DNA of 64,000 bases, from the NCBI RefSeq assembly GCF_900232995.1, contig NZ_OCVX01000003.1, positions 3,334,509 to 3,398,508 on the forward strand, in the 5' to 3' direction. A model generated the notes under the pieces. It was not told where the DNA came from, searched no databases, and worked only from the letters and a program-made list of their open reading frames with translations. The number at the start of each line of letters is the position of its first letter. Position 1 is the first letter of the stretch. This stretch comes from Mycobacterium simulans. GTDB taxonomy: Bacteria; Actinomycetota; Actinomycetes; Mycobacteriales; Mycobacteriaceae. This document shows, piece by piece, positions 16,029 through 25,023 of this stretch. The translations under genes were made by a program, and so were the position numbers.

Positions 16029-17420
16029 GTGGACTACCCCGTGGCGTCCGTCATCGACACCGTAGTCAACCTGGCCAAACGGCGCGGCTTCGTCTTTCCC
16101 TCGGGTGAGATCTACGGGGGCACGAAGTCTGCGTGGGACTACGGTCCACTGGGGGTGGAACTCAAAGAGAACATCAAGCGGCAGTGGTGGCGATCGGTGG
16201 TCACCGGCCGCGATGACGTCGTCGGTATCGATTCGTCGATCATCCTGCCGCGCGAGGTGTGGGTGGCTTCCGGCCACGTCGAGGTCTTCCACGACCCCCT
16301 CGTCGAGTCGCTGATCACCCACAAGCGCTACCGGGCCGACCATCTCATCGAGGCCTACGAAGCCAAGCACGGTCACCCGCCACCCAACGGGCTGGCCGAT
16401 ATTCGCGACCCGGACACGGGTGAGCCCGGCCAGTGGACCGAGCCGCGCGAATTCAACATGATGCTCAAGACCTACCTTGGCCCCATTGAGACCGAGGAGG
16501 GGCTGCACTATCTACGACCCGAGACCGCGCAGGGCATCTTCGTGAACTTCGCCAACGTCGTGACGACGGCGCGCAGAAAGCCGCCGTTTGGTATCGGCCA
16601 GATAGGGAAGAGCTTCCGCAACGAGATCACCCCGGGCAACTTCATCTTCCGTACCCGCGAGTTCGAGCAGATGGAGATGGAGTTCTTCGTGGAGCCGTCG
16701 ACGGCCAAGGAGTGGCATCAGTATTGGATCGACACCCGGCTGCAGTGGTATGTCGATCTGGGGATCGATCGGGAGAACCTGCGGCTGTGGGAACACCCCA
16801 AGGACAAGTTGTCGCACTACTCCGACCGCACCGTCGATATCGAGTACAAGTTCGGCTTCGTCGGCAATCCATGGGGCGAGCTGGAAGGCGTCGCCAACCG
16901 AACCGACTTCGACTTATCAACGCACACAAAGCATTCCGGCACCGACCTGTCATTTTATGACCAGGTCAACGACACCCGGTACACGCCGTATGTGATCGAA
17001 CCGGCAGCCGGCCTGACCCGGTCGTTCATGGCATTTCTAATCGATGCGTACGCCGAGGATGAAGCCCCAAATGCCAAGGGGGGAATGGACAAGCGTTCGG
17101 TCTTGAGGCTGGATCCACGGCTGGCGCCGGTTAAGGCGGCGGTGTTGCCGCTGTCGCGGCACGCAGACCTGAGCCCCAAGGCTCGTGACCTCGCGGCGGA
17201 ATTGCGGAAATGCTGGAACATCGATTTCGACGATGCGGGCGCGATCGGACGGCGCTACCGGCGTCAGGACGAGATCGGTACGCCATTCTGCGTGACTGTG
17301 GATTTCGACTCACTCGAGGACAATGCCGTCACCGTGCGCGACCGCGACGCCATGACACAGGAGCGGATCGCGATGGACAAGGTCTCCGACTATCTGGCCG
17401 TTCGGCTCAAGGGAGTCTAG
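16029..17420 (+). CDS. glyS: glycyl-tRNA synthetase (alpha2 type)
   Basis: Class II synthetase charging tRNA-Gly. From the GTG at 16029 the product is 463 residues, the length of Rv2357c. Motifs include FPSGEIYGGTKSAWDYGPLG, LRPETAQGIFVNFANV (motif 2 region), GQIGKSFRNEITP and SRHADLSPKA in the anticodon-binding domain. A purine-rich GGAAGGGA precedes the GTG. An ATG at 15967 would add about 21 residues not found in H37Rv. Confidence 0.96.
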   Translation: MDYPVASVIDTVVNLAKRRGFVFPSGEIYGGTKSAWDYGPLGVELKENIKRQWWRSVVTGRDDVVGIDSSIILPREVWVASGHVEVFHDPLVESLITHKRYRADHLIEAYEAKHGHPPPNGLADIRDPDTGEPGQWTEPREFNMMLKTYLGPIETEEGLHYLRPETAQGIFVNFANVVTTARRKPPFGIGQIGKSFRNEITPGNFIFRTREFEQMEMEFFVEPSTAKEWHQYWIDTRLQWYVDLGIDRENLRLWEHPKDKLSHYSDRTVDIEYKFGFVGNPWGELEGVANRTDFDLSTHTKHSGTDLSFYDQVNDTRYTPYVIEPAAGLTRSFMAFLIDAYAEDEAPNAKGGMDKRSVLRLDPRLAPVKAAVLPLSRHADLSPKARDLAAELRKCWNIDFDDAGAIGRRYRRQDEIGTPFCVTVDFDSLEDNAVTVRDRDAMTQERIAMDKVSDYLAVRLKGV

Positions 17421-17596
17421 AACCGCAGCTTGCAGCTCGCAGCTCGCAGCGACGGTGAGTCGTGGGGCAAATCCCCGGTTTTGGTCGGGGTTCGGCCTAG
17501 GGTCCCTAGGTGGCTGCCTGTGGGAGGTGTCGCGTGTCGTTTCTAGTAACGCGCGGGCATGCGATGGAGATAATCCGCTAGAGGAGGGGGTTGGTG

Positions 17597-19447
17597 ATGA
17601 ATTTTTCGGTGTTGCCGCCTGAGGTCAATTCATTGCGGATGTTCTCCGGTGCGGGGTCGGGGCCGATGTTGGAAGCCGCGGTGGCCTGGGACGGGTTGGC
17701 CGCGGAGTTGGGGTCGGCGGCGGATTCGTTTGCGTCGGTGACGTCGGGCCTGACGGGGGGGCCGGGTCAGGCGTGGCAGGGTGCGGCGGCGTCGGCGATG
17801 GCGGCTGCCGCGGCTCCGTATGCGGGGTGGTTGAGTGCGGCGGCGGCGCGGGCTGCGGGGGCGTCGGCTCAGGCCAAGGCGGTGGCCGGTGCGTTTGAGG
17901 CGGCGCGGGCGGCGATGATTCATCCGTTGGCGGTGGCGGCTAACCGCAATGCGTTCGTGCAGTTGGTGTTGTCGAATTTGTTCGGTCAGAATGCGCCGGC
18001 GATCGCGGCCGCCGAGGCGGTCTATGAGGAGATGTGGGCCGCCGATGTGTCAGCCATGGTCGGCTATTACGGCGGGGCCTCGGCGGCGGCCGCCCAGTTG
18101 GCGTCCTGGCAGGGCTCCTTATCGAATCTGCCGGGCTTGTCGAGCCTGGTCGGTGGTGCTGGGGCAGCCGCGGCCGCCCCCAGGGCCGCTCAAGGGATTG
18201 CCGACCTGGTCTTCAACTTGGGTTTTGGAAATGTCGGCTCCTTCAACTTCGGCAGCGGCAACTTCGGGGGCCTTAACCTGGGCAGCGGCAACTTCGGCGA
18301 CTGGAACATCGGCAGCGGCAACTACGGCGGCCTGAACTGGGGCAGCGGAAACACCGGGACCGGAAACACCGGCAGCGGGAACACCGGCGACTACAACTTC
18401 GGCAGCGGAAACTTCGGCAGCGGAAACCTTGGTAGTGGAAATATCGGCAGCCTCAACTTGGCTAGCGGAAGCTTCGGCACCCTCAACCTCTTCGGCGGCG
18501 GAAACCGGGCCGATGGAACCTTCGGCAGCGGAAACATCGGCGACTTTACCCTCGGCAGCGGAAACAGCGGTGGCTCCAACATCGGGTTCGGAAACCTCGG
18601 AACCGGCAATATCGGATTCGGCAACAAGGGCAATAACAACATAGGCTTCGGTCTTACGGGCGACGGTCAGGTCGGTTTCGGGGCGCTGAATTCGGGTACC
18701 GGAAATATCGGCCTGTTCAATTCGGGTAACAACAATATCGGTTTCTTCAACTCCGGCGACAATAACATAGGCTGGGGGAATGCGGGCAACGGAAATACCG
18801 GCTTTGGCAACGCAGGAAATTTCAACACCGGCTTTTGGAATGCGGGCAGTAGCAACACCGGCTTCGGGAGCGCGGGTGACGGGAACTTGGGTATCTTCGA
18901 CGCCGGAAAGGGCAACGCGGGTAGCTTCAATGTGGGCTGGCAGAACACCGGCTTCGGCAATTCGGGTGCGGGAAACACCGGTTTCTTCAATGCGGGTGAC
19001 TCGAATACCGGCTTCGCAAACGGGGGCAGCGTCAACACCGGCTTCTGGAACGCCGGAGATACCAACACCGGTGCATTCAATGGGGGTAACCTCAACACCG
19101 GTTTCGGCAACGCGGTCAATCAGCCGGTTCTGAACTCGGGTTTCGGGAACGCTGGTGCGGGAAATTCGGGCTGGGGAAACAGCGATCCCAATGGTGGTCT
19201 GAATTCTGGTTTCTTCAATACCGGAACCGGTAACTCGGGCTTCTCGAACGCGGGTACTACGTCGCTCGTCGGCTTCAACTCTGGGTTCGGAAATATCGGC
19301 ACTTTCAACGCGGGAATTACCAACTCAGGCAATAACCTCGCTGGTATCTCCAATTCGGGTGACGACAGCTCGGGTGTCGTAAACTCTGGCGACCAGAACT
19401 CCGGTGGGTTCAACTCAGGGTCAGGACTTTCGGGTTTCTTCAGGTAG
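17597..19447 (+). CDS. PPE family protein, MPTR subclass (PPE40-like position)
   Basis: A 616-residue PPE protein. Residues 1-180 are the helical PPE domain (Pro-Pro-Glu at VLPPEVNS, WxG-like GQAWQG). Residues about 205-610 are pentapeptide-like repeats of the Asn-x-Gly-x-Gly MPTR type (GSGNFG, NTGFGN, NSGFFN). Such proteins need a PE partner or an ESX-5 chaperone for secretion; no PE gene is adjacent. It occupies the Rv2356c position after glyS. Its leader (AGAGGAGGGG before the start) and first 235 bases are duplicated at 19617. Exact paralogue assignment among PPE38/39/40 is uncertain. Confidence 0.9.
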   Translation: MNFSVLPPEVNSLRMFSGAGSGPMLEAAVAWDGLAAELGSAADSFASVTSGLTGGPGQAWQGAAASAMAAAAAPYAGWLSAAAARAAGASAQAKAVAGAFEAARAAMIHPLAVAANRNAFVQLVLSNLFGQNAPAIAAAEAVYEEMWAADVSAMVGYYGGASAAAAQLASWQGSLSNLPGLSSLVGGAGAAAAAPRAAQGIADLVFNLGFGNVGSFNFGSGNFGGLNLGSGNFGDWNIGSGNYGGLNWGSGNTGTGNTGSGNTGDYNFGSGNFGSGNLGSGNIGSLNLASGSFGTLNLFGGGNRADGTFGSGNIGDFTLGSGNSGGSNIGFGNLGTGNIGFGNKGNNNIGFGLTGDGQVGFGALNSGTGNIGLFNSGNNNIGFFNSGDNNIGWGNAGNGNTGFGNAGNFNTGFWNAGSSNTGFGSAGDGNLGIFDAGKGNAGSFNVGWQNTGFGNSGAGNTGFFNAGDSNTGFANGGSVNTGFWNAGDTNTGAFNGGNLNTGFGNAVNQPVLNSGFGNAGAGNSGWGNSDPNGGLNSGFFNTGTGNSGFSNAGTTSLVGFNSGFGNIGTFNAGITNSGNNLAGISNSGDDSSGVVNSGDQNSGGFNSGSGLSGFFR

Positions 19448-19616
19448 TCGCAACTGTCGTAACGCATTACGGGAGCGCCCTGCGATCCCAGGGTGGTGGT
19501 GCGCGTCGGGGTACCTGACGGGACCGGTCTGCTCCCGGTGGGAGGTGGTGCGTGTCGCTTCAGGTAACGCGCGGGCTTGCGGTCGAGAATAAGCCGTAAG
19601 AGGAGGGGCTGTCCTG

Positions 19617-19853
19617 ATGAATTTTTCGGTGTTGCCGCCTGAGGTCAATTCTTTGCGGATGTTCTCCGGTGCGGGGTCGGGGCCGATGTTGGAGGCCGCG
19701 GTCGCCTGGGACGGGTTGGCCGCGGAGTTGGGGTCGGCGGCGGATTCGTTTGTGTCGGTGACGTCGGGCTTGACGGGGGGGCCGGGTCAGGCGTGGCAGG
19801 GTGCGGCGGCGTCGGCGATGGCGGCTGCGGCGGCTCCGTATGCGGGGTGGGGG
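19617..19853 (+). pseudogene. truncated PPE gene, N-terminal 79 codons only
   Basis: Starting at the ATG at 19617, the sequence is almost identical to the first 237 bases of the PPE gene at 17597, including the preceding leader and ribosome binding site. At about 19850 the match stops after the codons for APYAGW. The frame then runs into unrelated DNA and ends at 19892, giving a 91-residue product. It is a scar of a second PPE gene (the PPE38/39 position) cut by rearrangement. Confidence 0.9.
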
Positions 19854-19980
19854 GGTGTAATAGCCCATTGTCACCGGCGTATTGCCCTGTAATGCACTAA
19901 CCGCCGCTTGCGCCGGCAGCCAGCCGTTGTTGGCGCCGTTGTTCCACGACTGATGCATGGCGGTCCAGCTGTGGTCCGGT
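19854..19980 (-). pseudogene. inverted internal fragment of a plcB-like phospholipase C gene
   Basis: Read on the minus strand these 127 bases encode PDHSWTAMHQSW, then NNGANNGWLPAQ and QGNTPVTMGYYT. That is an internal part of mycobacterial phospholipase C, closest to PlcB as remembered, and corresponds to residues about 120-165 of that family. It is oriented opposite to the plcC gene that follows and is bounded on the left by the PPE stub and on the right by plcC. It is evidence that a neighbouring plc gene was inverted and mostly deleted. Confidence 0.8.
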
Positions 19981-21393
19981 CATTTGAACGATATCGAGCA
20001 CATTGTGCTGTGCCTCCAAGAGAACAGGTCGTTCGATCACTATTTCGGCACGCTGTCGGCTATCGATGGGTTCAACACCCCGACGCCACTATTCCAGCAG
20101 AAGGGCTGGAATCCACAGACGCAGTCGCTGGACCCCGCGGGCATTACATTGCCCTACCGCATTGATACGACTCGGGGACCTAACGGAGTTGGTGAGTGCG
20201 TCAATGATCCCGACCACCAGTGGATTGCCGCGCACTTGTCATGGAACGGCGGGGCCAATGACGGTTGGCTGGCGGCGCAAGCGAGGACCCGATCGGTGGC
20301 CAATACCCCTGTGGTGATGGGCTATTACGCGCGTCCCGACATTCCGATCCATTACCTGCTGGCAGACACCTTCACGATCTGCGACCACTACCACTCGTCG
20401 CTGCTGGGCGGGACCATGCCCAACCGGCTGTACTGGATCAGCGCCACCGTCAATCCCGACGGCGACAAAGGTGGGCCTCAGATCGTCGAGCCTTCGATCC
20501 AGCCGAAGTTGACGTTCTCCTGGCGCATCATGCCGGAGAACCTCAGTGACGCCGGGGTCAGTTGGAAGGTTTACAACAGCAAGTTGCTGGGAGGACTCAA
20601 CGACACGTCCCTGAGCCGCAACGGGTATGTGGGAAGTTTCAAACAAGCGGGAGACCCGAGGTCGGACCTGGCCCGTTACGGTATCGCGCCGACCTATCCT
20701 GGCGACTTTGTTCGCGACGTCATGAACAACACCTTGCCTGCGGTCTCCTGGGTCGTCCCGTTGACCGTCGAGTCCGAACACCCCTCATTCCCGATCGCCG
20801 TGGGTGCCTGGACGATTGTGAATCTGATCAAGGCGCTGTTGCGCAATCCTGCCGTATGGGAAAAAACGGCATTGATCATCGCTTATGACGAGCATGGCGG
20901 GTTTTTCGACCATGTCACACCCGTGACGGCGCCGATCGGAACCCCCGGCGAATGGATTCCAGACACGGTGGACATCAACAAAGTCGACGGTTCCGGTGGC
21001 ATACGTGGGCCGATCGGTCTGGGTTATCGCGTGCCCTGTTTCGTCATTTCGCCGTACAGTCGTGGCGGGCTGATGGCCCATGATCAGTTCGATCACACGT
21101 CGCAGCTGCAATTTATCGGCAAGCGGTTCGGGGTTCCGGTTCCCAACTTGACTCCCTGGCGGGCCAGCGTGACCGGGGATCTGACGTCAGCATTCAATTT
21201 CGCCGTTCCGCCGGACCCGTCGCGACCCAACCTGGACCACCCGGTGCGCCAGCTGCCGAAGGTCGCCAAGTGTGTGCCCAACGTTGTGTTGGGATTCTTG
21301 AATGAAGGGCTGCCTTATCGGGTGCCCTATCCGCAAGCTATGCCGGCCCAGGAATCCGGGCCGGCCCGGGGGATTCCCAGTGGGCTGTGCTAG
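19957..21393 (+). CDS. plcC: phospholipase C PlcC, 5'-truncated and lacking its Tat signal
   Basis: From about 19978 the frame matches PlcC (Rv2349c) to the end: HLNDIEHIVLCLQENRSFDH, YDEHGGFFDHV and the C-terminal ARGIPSGLC. The catalytic domain looks complete. The normal N-terminus with its twin-arginine signal (about 40 residues) is gone. The first seven codons (MAVQLWS) are supplied by antisense of the inverted plcB-like fragment. The 478-residue ORF could be translated from the ATG at 19957, but nothing visible would export it, and its own promoter is lost. Probably a pseudogene or a cytoplasmic relic. plcA and plcB are absent. Confidence 0.85.
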   Translation: MAVQLWSGHLNDIEHIVLCLQENRSFDHYFGTLSAIDGFNTPTPLFQQKGWNPQTQSLDPAGITLPYRIDTTRGPNGVGECVNDPDHQWIAAHLSWNGGANDGWLAAQARTRSVANTPVVMGYYARPDIPIHYLLADTFTICDHYHSSLLGGTMPNRLYWISATVNPDGDKGGPQIVEPSIQPKLTFSWRIMPENLSDAGVSWKVYNSKLLGGLNDTSLSRNGYVGSFKQAGDPRSDLARYGIAPTYPGDFVRDVMNNTLPAVSWVVPLTVESEHPSFPIAVGAWTIVNLIKALLRNPAVWEKTALIIAYDEHGGFFDHVTPVTAPIGTPGEWIPDTVDINKVDGSGGIRGPIGLGYRVPCFVISPYSRGGLMAHDQFDHTSQLQFIGKRFGVPVPNLTPWRASVTGDLTSAFNFAVPPDPSRPNLDHPVRQLPKVAKCVPNVVLGFLNEGLPYRVPYPQAMPAQESGPARGIPSGLC

Positions 21394-21452
21394 CCACCGA
21401 CCGTAGGACCGCGACGGCTGCACAACGCGCCCATCGGTCGTGGTGCTTTTTT
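21394..21452 (+). terminator. possible terminator after plcC
   Basis: Imperfect arms CCACCGACCG (21394-21403) and CGGTCGTGG (21435-21443) are followed by TGC and a six-T run at 21447-21452. The stem is imperfect and the loop long, so this is tentative. Confidence 0.35.
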
Positions 21453-21594
21453 ATCACTTGTGCAGTTGGGGGCAGAGAAATCGGGGAATTAGGGATATTG
21501 TCCGAAGTATTGCCATACGATGCGGAGTGCTCGGTGGTGTGAGGTTGGCCACTGAGTGTTGGTGTAGTGAGATCGGCACTGGAAGGGGACAGCG

Positions 21595-21924
21595 GTGCTT
21601 TTGCCTCTTGGTCCGCCCTTGCCGCCCGATGCCGTGGCGGCAAAACGCGGTGAATCGGGCATGCTCGGCGGGTTGTCGGTTCCGCTCAGCTGGGGCGTTG
21701 CCGTTCCACCTGATGACTATGACCACTGGGCTAAGGAGTCCGAAGCGGACACCGCTGCCGACCTCGTCCCAGGTGCGGTGGACCCGGAACCGGTCGACCC
21801 AACCATGGAGGAATGGGACGAATGGGCGGAGTGGCGCGAGTGGGAAGCCGAAAACGCCGAACCTCGCTTTGAAATGCCACGTAGTAGCAGCGGCGTGGTA
21901 CCGCGTTCGCCGGCGGCCGGTTGA
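21595..21924 (+). CDS. conserved mycobacterial protein Rv2348c homologue
   Basis: A 109-residue protein found between plcC and the esxP-esxO pair, as Rv2348c is in M. tuberculosis. The N-terminus (LLPLGPPLPPDAV) and the end (AEPRFEMPRSSSGVVPRSPA) match. The middle is very acidic and tryptophan-rich (EEWDEWAEWREWEAENAE). No classical signal peptide or membrane helix is seen. The GTG start is chosen by alignment with the H37Rv N-terminus. Its place beside an Esx pair suggests a link to type VII secretion, but the function is unknown. Confidence 0.8.
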   Translation: MLLPLGPPLPPDAVAAKRGESGMLGGLSVPLSWGVAVPPDDYDHWAKESEADTAADLVPGAVDPEPVDPTMEEWDEWAEWREWEAENAEPRFEMPRSSSGVVPRSPAAG

Positions 21925-22048
21925 GAGAGAGGGGGAAGACTGTCTTGTTTACAAGTGGTCGGCGACTTGGGCGTTCCCCCGCCCGGCGATCACAGCAGTC
22001 AATGTGCACGAATGTAATTAAGTCCGGGAAATAAGGAGAACAGGCAAC

Positions 22049-22345
22049 ATGGCAACACGTTTTATGACTGACCCGCACGCAATGCGGGACATGGCGGGCC
22101 GCTTTGAGATGCACGCCCAGACGGTGGAAGACGAGGCTCGCCGGATGTGGGCGTCCTCGCAGAACATCTCCGGCGCTGGCTGGAGCGGTCTTGCCGAGGC
22201 AACCTCGTTGGACACCATGGGCCAGATGAACACCGCTTTCCGCAACATCGTGAACATGCTGCACGGTGTCCGCGACGGCCTGGTTCGCGACGCTAACAAC
22301 TACGAGCAGCAAGAGCAGGCTTCGCAGCAGATCCTCAGCAGCTAA
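22049..22345 (+). CDS. esxP: ESAT-6-like protein EsxP (Mtb9.9/QILSS family)
   Basis: A 98-residue WXG100 protein matching Rv2347c. It starts ATRFMTDPHAMRDMAGRFE, has the WSG turn (GAGWSG) near residue 45 and ends EQASQQILSS. The YxxxD/E-type secretion signal is met by YEQQE near the C-terminus. It forms a heterodimer with the next gene product and is exported by ESX-5 in this subfamily. A clear AAGGAG ribosome binding site precedes the ATG. Confidence 0.95.
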   Translation: MATRFMTDPHAMRDMAGRFEMHAQTVEDEARRMWASSQNISGAGWSGLAEATSLDTMGQMNTAFRNIVNMLHGVRDGLVRDANNYEQQEQASQQILSS

Positions 22346-22383
22346 CGCCACAACACTTTTACAAGCTAAGGAGAACAGGTTCG

Positions 22384-22668
22384 ATGACAATCAACTACCA
22401 GTTCGGCGATGTCGACGCCCACGGTGCCATGATTCGGGCGCAGGCCGCGTCGCTCGAGGCCGAGCACCAGGCCATTGTTCGCGATGTGCTGGCCGCTGGG
22501 GACTTCTGGGGCGGCGCCGGTTCGGTGGCGTGCCAGGAATTCATCACCCAGTTGGGTCGCAACTTCCAGGTGATCTACGAGCAGGCCAACGCTCACGGCC
22601 AGAAGGTGCAGGCCGCGGGCAGCAACATGGCGCAGACGGACAGCGCCGTTGGTTCCAGCTGGGCCTGA
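22384..22668 (+). CDS. esxO: ESAT-6-like protein EsxO
   Basis: A 94-residue WXG100 protein matching Rv2346c (MTINYQFGDVDAHGAM). The turn motif is FWGG near residue 43. It is the partner of EsxP and follows it by 38 bases, with the same AAGGAGAACAGG leader before both genes. The pair is one of several near-identical Mtb9.9-type duplications in mycobacteria. Confidence 0.95.
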   Translation: MTINYQFGDVDAHGAMIRAQAASLEAEHQAIVRDVLAAGDFWGGAGSVACQEFITQLGRNFQVIYEQANAHGQKVQAAGSNMAQTDSAVGSSWA

Positions 22669-22734
22669 CACGCCCTAGCGAAGTTTCGGTCGTGGCGGCG
22701 CACTGACCATTCGGTGCGCCCGCCCAGACCACTA

Positions 22735-22790
22735 GCGCACGCCCACGCACGGGTAGCTAACGCCTCATGTGTGGGCGTGCGCACTTATTT
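22735..22790. terminator. hairpin terminator between esxO and Rv2345
   Basis: A 12-base perfect inverted repeat (GCGCACGCCCAC at 22735-22746 with its complement at 22771-22782) is followed by AC and a T-rich tract on the plus strand. It lies between the convergent genes esxO and Rv2345 and is well placed to terminate esxO. Confidence 0.6.
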
Positions 22791-22941
22791 ATCACTTATT
22801 TGTTGAGTGCCCGGCCTTGAGATCTTGAGATCGAGTGTGACTCACGGCTGTCGGCTTGCGCCCAGGGCGGGATCCGGCCGATTTTTGCGGCGCGAATTCA
22901 CCCGCACAGGTCAGGATTCACACCGGATCGACTCGCCCGAT

Positions 22942-24954
22942 TTAGAACCGCCCGCCGCCGCCCATGAAGCCGCCGCCGGACGAGCTCCCGGATGAGCTAG
23001 AGGAGCCGCCGAACGAGGTGGGGCTCCAGCCGCCGAACCCGCCCCGCATGCCGCCGCTGAGCAGGTCGCCGATGATGATCCCGCCGATCATCGCCCCCCA
23101 GTCATTGCTGGCATTTCCGGCCCCGCGGCTGCTGTAGGCGCGCTGGGCCGATTGCACATCGGCGTTGGCCAGCGACTGCGCATTGGCGGCCAGCGTGGAC
23201 GCGGCGTTCGCGTGGGCAATCGCTTCAGTGAGGTTGGTTGACTGCTTGTCTGTTGCGGCTTGGAGCTGTCGCTTTGCCTCGGCGAGCCGGGTTCGGGCTT
23301 CGGGTCCGATGCTGCCCCGACGGGTGTCGACGTAGTCGGAGACCGCGCGCACCCGTGACTGCGCGGTGAACAACGCCTGCTCGAAGGAACGGTTGAGCCG
23401 ATCGGCATCCGCTTTCTCTTGCGCCAGTGTGGCCAATAGTCGGTTGAGGTCCGCGTCGGCCTTGGTCAGCTGGGCAAATGCACCCAACGGATCGGCGGAG
23501 CCGCGGGAGCTTCGGGAGTTGTCCAAGGCTCGAGCTGCCGCGTCGCGCGCCGCGATCAGTTCGCCGGTGTGCGCAGACCTGTTGCTTTGGGTCCGCTGCA
23601 GTTGCTCATTGGCGTGTTGGATGCCGCCCTGGACGTCCGCTATGACCGACGGCAGGCTGGCGACGGCATGCCGGATGTCGCTGGCCGCATTCTCCACCGC
23701 ATCGAGCAGCGCACGTGCTTGCCCGAGCGCCGACTCGGCACCCCGCACCGCATCCACCAAACCTATCTGCTGGCCGCTCACTGCCCGCGTGGCCAGCTCA
23801 CGCGCCGAGGTGATGTTGCGGTCGGCGAATGCCAGTCGCTCTTGGGCGGTCGTGACATTACCGGAGACCGAAGTCAGTGCGGCAGCTCCGAATTCGTTGT
23901 TCAGCTCGGCTAGCCGCTGTTCTGTCGGCGCGATTCGGGCAGTGAGTTCAACGTACTGCTGAGTCAGCAGATCGAGTCGAGACGGGGCGTTGATCACCAA
24001 ATCCCGCAGCTGCTCGAACGCCTCGGTCTGTGATTCCAGTTCGCGGTCGGCGTGCGCCGCCGACACGATCACTCGGGTGAGGAGCTCACGGCGCTGCACC
24101 GGTGTCTCGGGTGTGCCGTCGTCAAGTTGCTGGCGCACCGTGAATGCCTGGGACAGCGCCGCTTTGGCGTTGTTCACCGCCTGGGTGAATGGCGCGGTCC
24201 GCTCGGCGCCGAACTCGTCGATTGCCAGCGCGAGCTCGTTGGAACTGGTGCGCAACGCGTTGTCGACCTCCACCACCATCGACCGCGATAGATCGTCGAG
24301 CACGTCCAGCGGCACCCCGGCCAGTGCCCGCGCGTCGGTGGGATCGACTCGTCGCGCCGCAGCCAACGCCTCGGCGCGCCGTCGCCGGGCACGCCCACGC
24401 ATCACAACCAGCAAAATCACCACCGCGACGACGATGACGCCTAGCGCGACCAACAGAAACAACCGACCTGACGAGCTGGGGGACTTGTTGAGTCCGTTGG
24501 CTGCGGCAATGGCTGCACCGCTCCAGTCGCCGTTGCGCAGCGCGGGTTCGATCTGGTTGCGTCGCAGGTTGTCGACCTGGCTTTCGGTGATGCCGTGCAC
24601 CATGGACGGCACCAGGAAGGCGTACGCGCGATCAACGGTGGCAACGGCGAGCAGCACGTCGTAATTACCCAGATCGCTGGTCCTCATGGTGCGCTGGGCC
24701 CAGTCCATCGCGCTCTGCCCGGAGAAGTGGTCGACGTAGACCACCCATAGCCTGATGTGGCGATCGGTGTACAGGTTGTCGATGGCCGACGTGACCGCGG
24801 CGCGACCGGAATCTGTCAGCACGCCCGCGTTGTCGGTCACGTAGCCCGGAAGCCGGAACGGCGGTTGCGCGGCGCAGGGCGGCGCCGGCAGCAGCCCGGC
24901 GATGCCCACGGTGACGAGCGTCAGGATCATGCCGAGCAGGCGACCGATGCGCAT
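22942..24954 (-). CDS. TPM-domain membrane protein (Rv2345)
   Basis: The 670-residue protein has an N-terminal signal peptide (cleavage near CAAQPPF). A TPM domain (DUF477) follows at residues 35-155 (LPGYVTDNAGVLTDSGRAAV, YDVLLAVATVDRAYAF), then one membrane helix at about residues 168-188 (LFLLVALGVIVVAVVILLVV). A long Ala/Gln/Glu-rich coiled coil comes next, and the tail is glycine/serine-rich (FMGGGGRF). The layout matches Rv2345. TPM proteins are linked to membrane-protein or photosystem repair and phosphatase activity, but the mycobacterial function is unknown. Divergent from dgt. Confidence 0.9.
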   Translation of the reverse strand: MRIGRLLGMILTLVTVGIAGLLPAPPCAAQPPFRLPGYVTDNAGVLTDSGRAAVTSAIDNLYTDRHIRLWVVYVDHFSGQSAMDWAQRTMRTSDLGNYDVLLAVATVDRAYAFLVPSMVHGITESQVDNLRRNQIEPALRNGDWSGAAIAAANGLNKSPSSSGRLFLLVALGVIVVAVVILLVVMRGRARRRRAEALAAARRVDPTDARALAGVPLDVLDDLSRSMVVEVDNALRTSSNELALAIDEFGAERTAPFTQAVNNAKAALSQAFTVRQQLDDGTPETPVQRRELLTRVIVSAAHADRELESQTEAFEQLRDLVINAPSRLDLLTQQYVELTARIAPTEQRLAELNNEFGAAALTSVSGNVTTAQERLAFADRNITSARELATRAVSGQQIGLVDAVRGAESALGQARALLDAVENAASDIRHAVASLPSVIADVQGGIQHANEQLQRTQSNRSAHTGELIAARDAAARALDNSRSSRGSADPLGAFAQLTKADADLNRLLATLAQEKADADRLNRSFEQALFTAQSRVRAVSDYVDTRRGSIGPEARTRLAEAKRQLQAATDKQSTNLTEAIAHANAASTLAANAQSLANADVQSAQRAYSSRGAGNASNDWGAMIGGIIIGDLLSGGMRGGFGGWSPTSFGGSSSSSGSSSGGGFMGGGGRF

Positions 24955-25023
24955 ACGGGCAATCTAATCCAGCCCGGCGACGATGCGGACCGCTCTGCGT
25001 CCTCCCTGGCAGACTATGGGTCG

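Noticed and set aside
17630..19467. Several minus-strand frames opposite the PPE-MPTR gene
   Set aside because: They are Pro/Leu repeats generated by the antisense of Asn-Gly repeats, with no independent support.
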